Origin: Acidimicrobiaceae bacterium
GTDB taxonomy: Bacteria > Actinomycetota > Acidimicrobiia > Acidimicrobiales > UBA10347
Direction: 5' to 3'
Assembly: GCA_003485885.1 (NCBI GenBank)
Contig: DNHM01000239.1
Coordinates: 1,174-7,417 of the forward strand
DNA: 6,244 nucleotides
Under the pieces are notes generated by a model. The model was not told where the DNA came from and searched no databases. It was given only the letters and a program-made list of their open reading frames with translations. The position numbers and the translations under genes are program-made. Shown one piece after another: positions 5,674 to 6,244 of this stretch; the stretch's first letter is position 1, and each line of letters opens with the position of its first letter.

Positions 5674-6244
5674 TTAATCCAGTTCTGCTGGCGCGCCGCT
5701 ATCGAGGTACAGCCGGACGAATGCTGACGTACTGATCAGCCCGCTCGCCGCCTGGATGACGCTGCTGATCACCAGTGCCAATACGAATTCACCAGAGGAG
5801 GGCAACAGGTCGACAACCTTGAAATCCTGAACCAAGAAATCATCGTTCTGGATTTCGAAGTTCAAAGCAACCGCGTTTGGATCAACGAACGAGGCCAGCC
5901 CACCAAGCGTGGCGGTCACCACGTTGACCGAAAGGCCAAGCGCCAGGGTGAAGAGGAAGATCCGGCCAAAAACTGACCAAAAACGCCCCCCGGACACCTC
6001 GGCCGATGCCCGAATTGCCGACACATTTGTTGGAGCTATCGCCACCGCGTTGAACACAAACGCCAGCTTGGTCGCGGCCCAGATCACTACCGGAATCACC
6101 GCCACGACGAGAAACACCCCAACCGGCGCAACCGCGACCGTGACCACAGCAATCACCATGATTGCCACGAACCCGGCAAGGATCAACATCACCATCACAC
6201 CCAGAAACCGGGGCAGCCGGCGCAGAGCATGGCTGAACGCATCC
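5674..6244 (-). CDS. multi-pass membrane protein (partial, N-terminus outside window)
   Basis: The frame is open from the right edge to TAA 5676-5674 and gives the last 189 residues; the start lies beyond 6244. The in-window part begins DAFSHALRRLPRFLG and has about four hydrophobic stretches: two long alanine/valine-rich ones near the start, one after SGGRFWSVFGRIF, and one after SGEFVLALVIS. It ends in a short polar tail, FVRLYLDSGAPAELD. The A-x-R-A-S-x-x-x-x-G-R-F-W-x-V-F-G loop and the YxD end are features I associate with actinobacterial proteins annotated as having a glycerophosphodiester-phosphodiesterase-type membrane domain, without the catalytic domain visible here. Function is unknown. 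GTG 6198 and nearby ATGs are internal, since coding continues upstream in frame. It converges on the permease remnant with 18 bp between stops. Confidence 0.75.
   Translation of the reverse strand, partial: DAFSHALRRLPRFLGVMVMLILAGFVAIMVIAVVTVAVAPVGVFLVVAVIPVVIWAATKLAFVFNAVAIAPTNVSAIRASAEVSGGRFWSVFGRIFLFTLALGLSVNVVTATLGGLASFVDPNAVALNFEIQNDDFLVQDFKVVDLLPSSGEFVLALVISSVIQAASGLISTSAFVRLYLDSGAPAELD

Noticed and set aside
5658..5687. CAGAAC ... GTTCTG inverted repeat with TTTT between, as a possible terminator
   Set aside because: Arms are only 6 bp with an 18-base loop, and the T run is inside the loop rather than after the stem, so it does not look like an intrinsic terminator.
5307..5735. A 142-codon plus-strand open frame (TTG start)
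   Set aside because: Its arginine-, glycine- and cysteine-rich translation is typical of an off-frame reading, and it overlaps permease-like sequence in another frame.
1..6244. Defence system, mobile element, CRISPR array or tRNA genes
   Set aside because: No repeat-spacer pattern, transposase, integrase, nuclease or cloverleaf-like sequence was seen on either strand.

Overview
The window is a moderately GC-rich (by eye), gene-dense bacterial stretch with short intergenic gaps. The protein families (a FadD3-like acyl-CoA ligase, a RidA-like protein, ABC-2-like permease remains) and the promoter layout point to an actinobacterium. Five start codons are preceded, 6 or 7 nt upstream, by a TANNNT hexamer, which is the actinobacterial leaderless-mRNA pattern. 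A marine or freshwater Acidimicrobiia-type organism is a reasonable guess, but this is inference and nothing here fixes the taxon.

Layout. (1) 1-58 may hold the last 18 codons of a plus-strand gene converging on its neighbour. (2) On the minus strand, a 50-codon alpha/beta-hydrolase N-terminal remnant (1605-1453) is followed by a full hydantoinase/dihydropyrimidinase-type cyclic amidohydrolase (1433-39). (3) Divergent from these, a FadD3-like acyl-CoA synthetase runs 1660-3273. (4) It converges, with interlocking stop codons, on a small secreted lipoprotein (3719-3270, minus). (5) Divergent from the lipoprotein is an EamA/DMT-type transporter (3751-4656), then a RidA/YjgF-family protein (4692-5177). 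(6) 5203-5655 is a frameshifted, shortened remnant of a multi-pass permease resembling ABC-2 subunits. (7) A multi-pass membrane protein enters from the right edge on the minus strand (6244-5674).

How the genes may work together. The amidohydrolase, CoA ligase, exporter-like DMT protein and RidA protein would suit small-molecule catabolism and clean-up of reactive intermediates. They sit in separate transcription units, so no single pathway can be claimed.

The most notable signals are regulatory. There is a shared TANNNT-N6/7-start arrangement at five genes. A perfect 10-bp-arm palindrome (3723-3747) carries mirror-image TACGGT -10 hexamers serving the lipoprotein and the transporter, and it decides the transporter's GTG start. 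A smaller palindrome (1614-1627) lies between the hydrolase remnant and the CoA ligase. I see no RNA gene, CRISPR array, insertion sequence, integrase or defence system, and no clearly novel multi-gene system.
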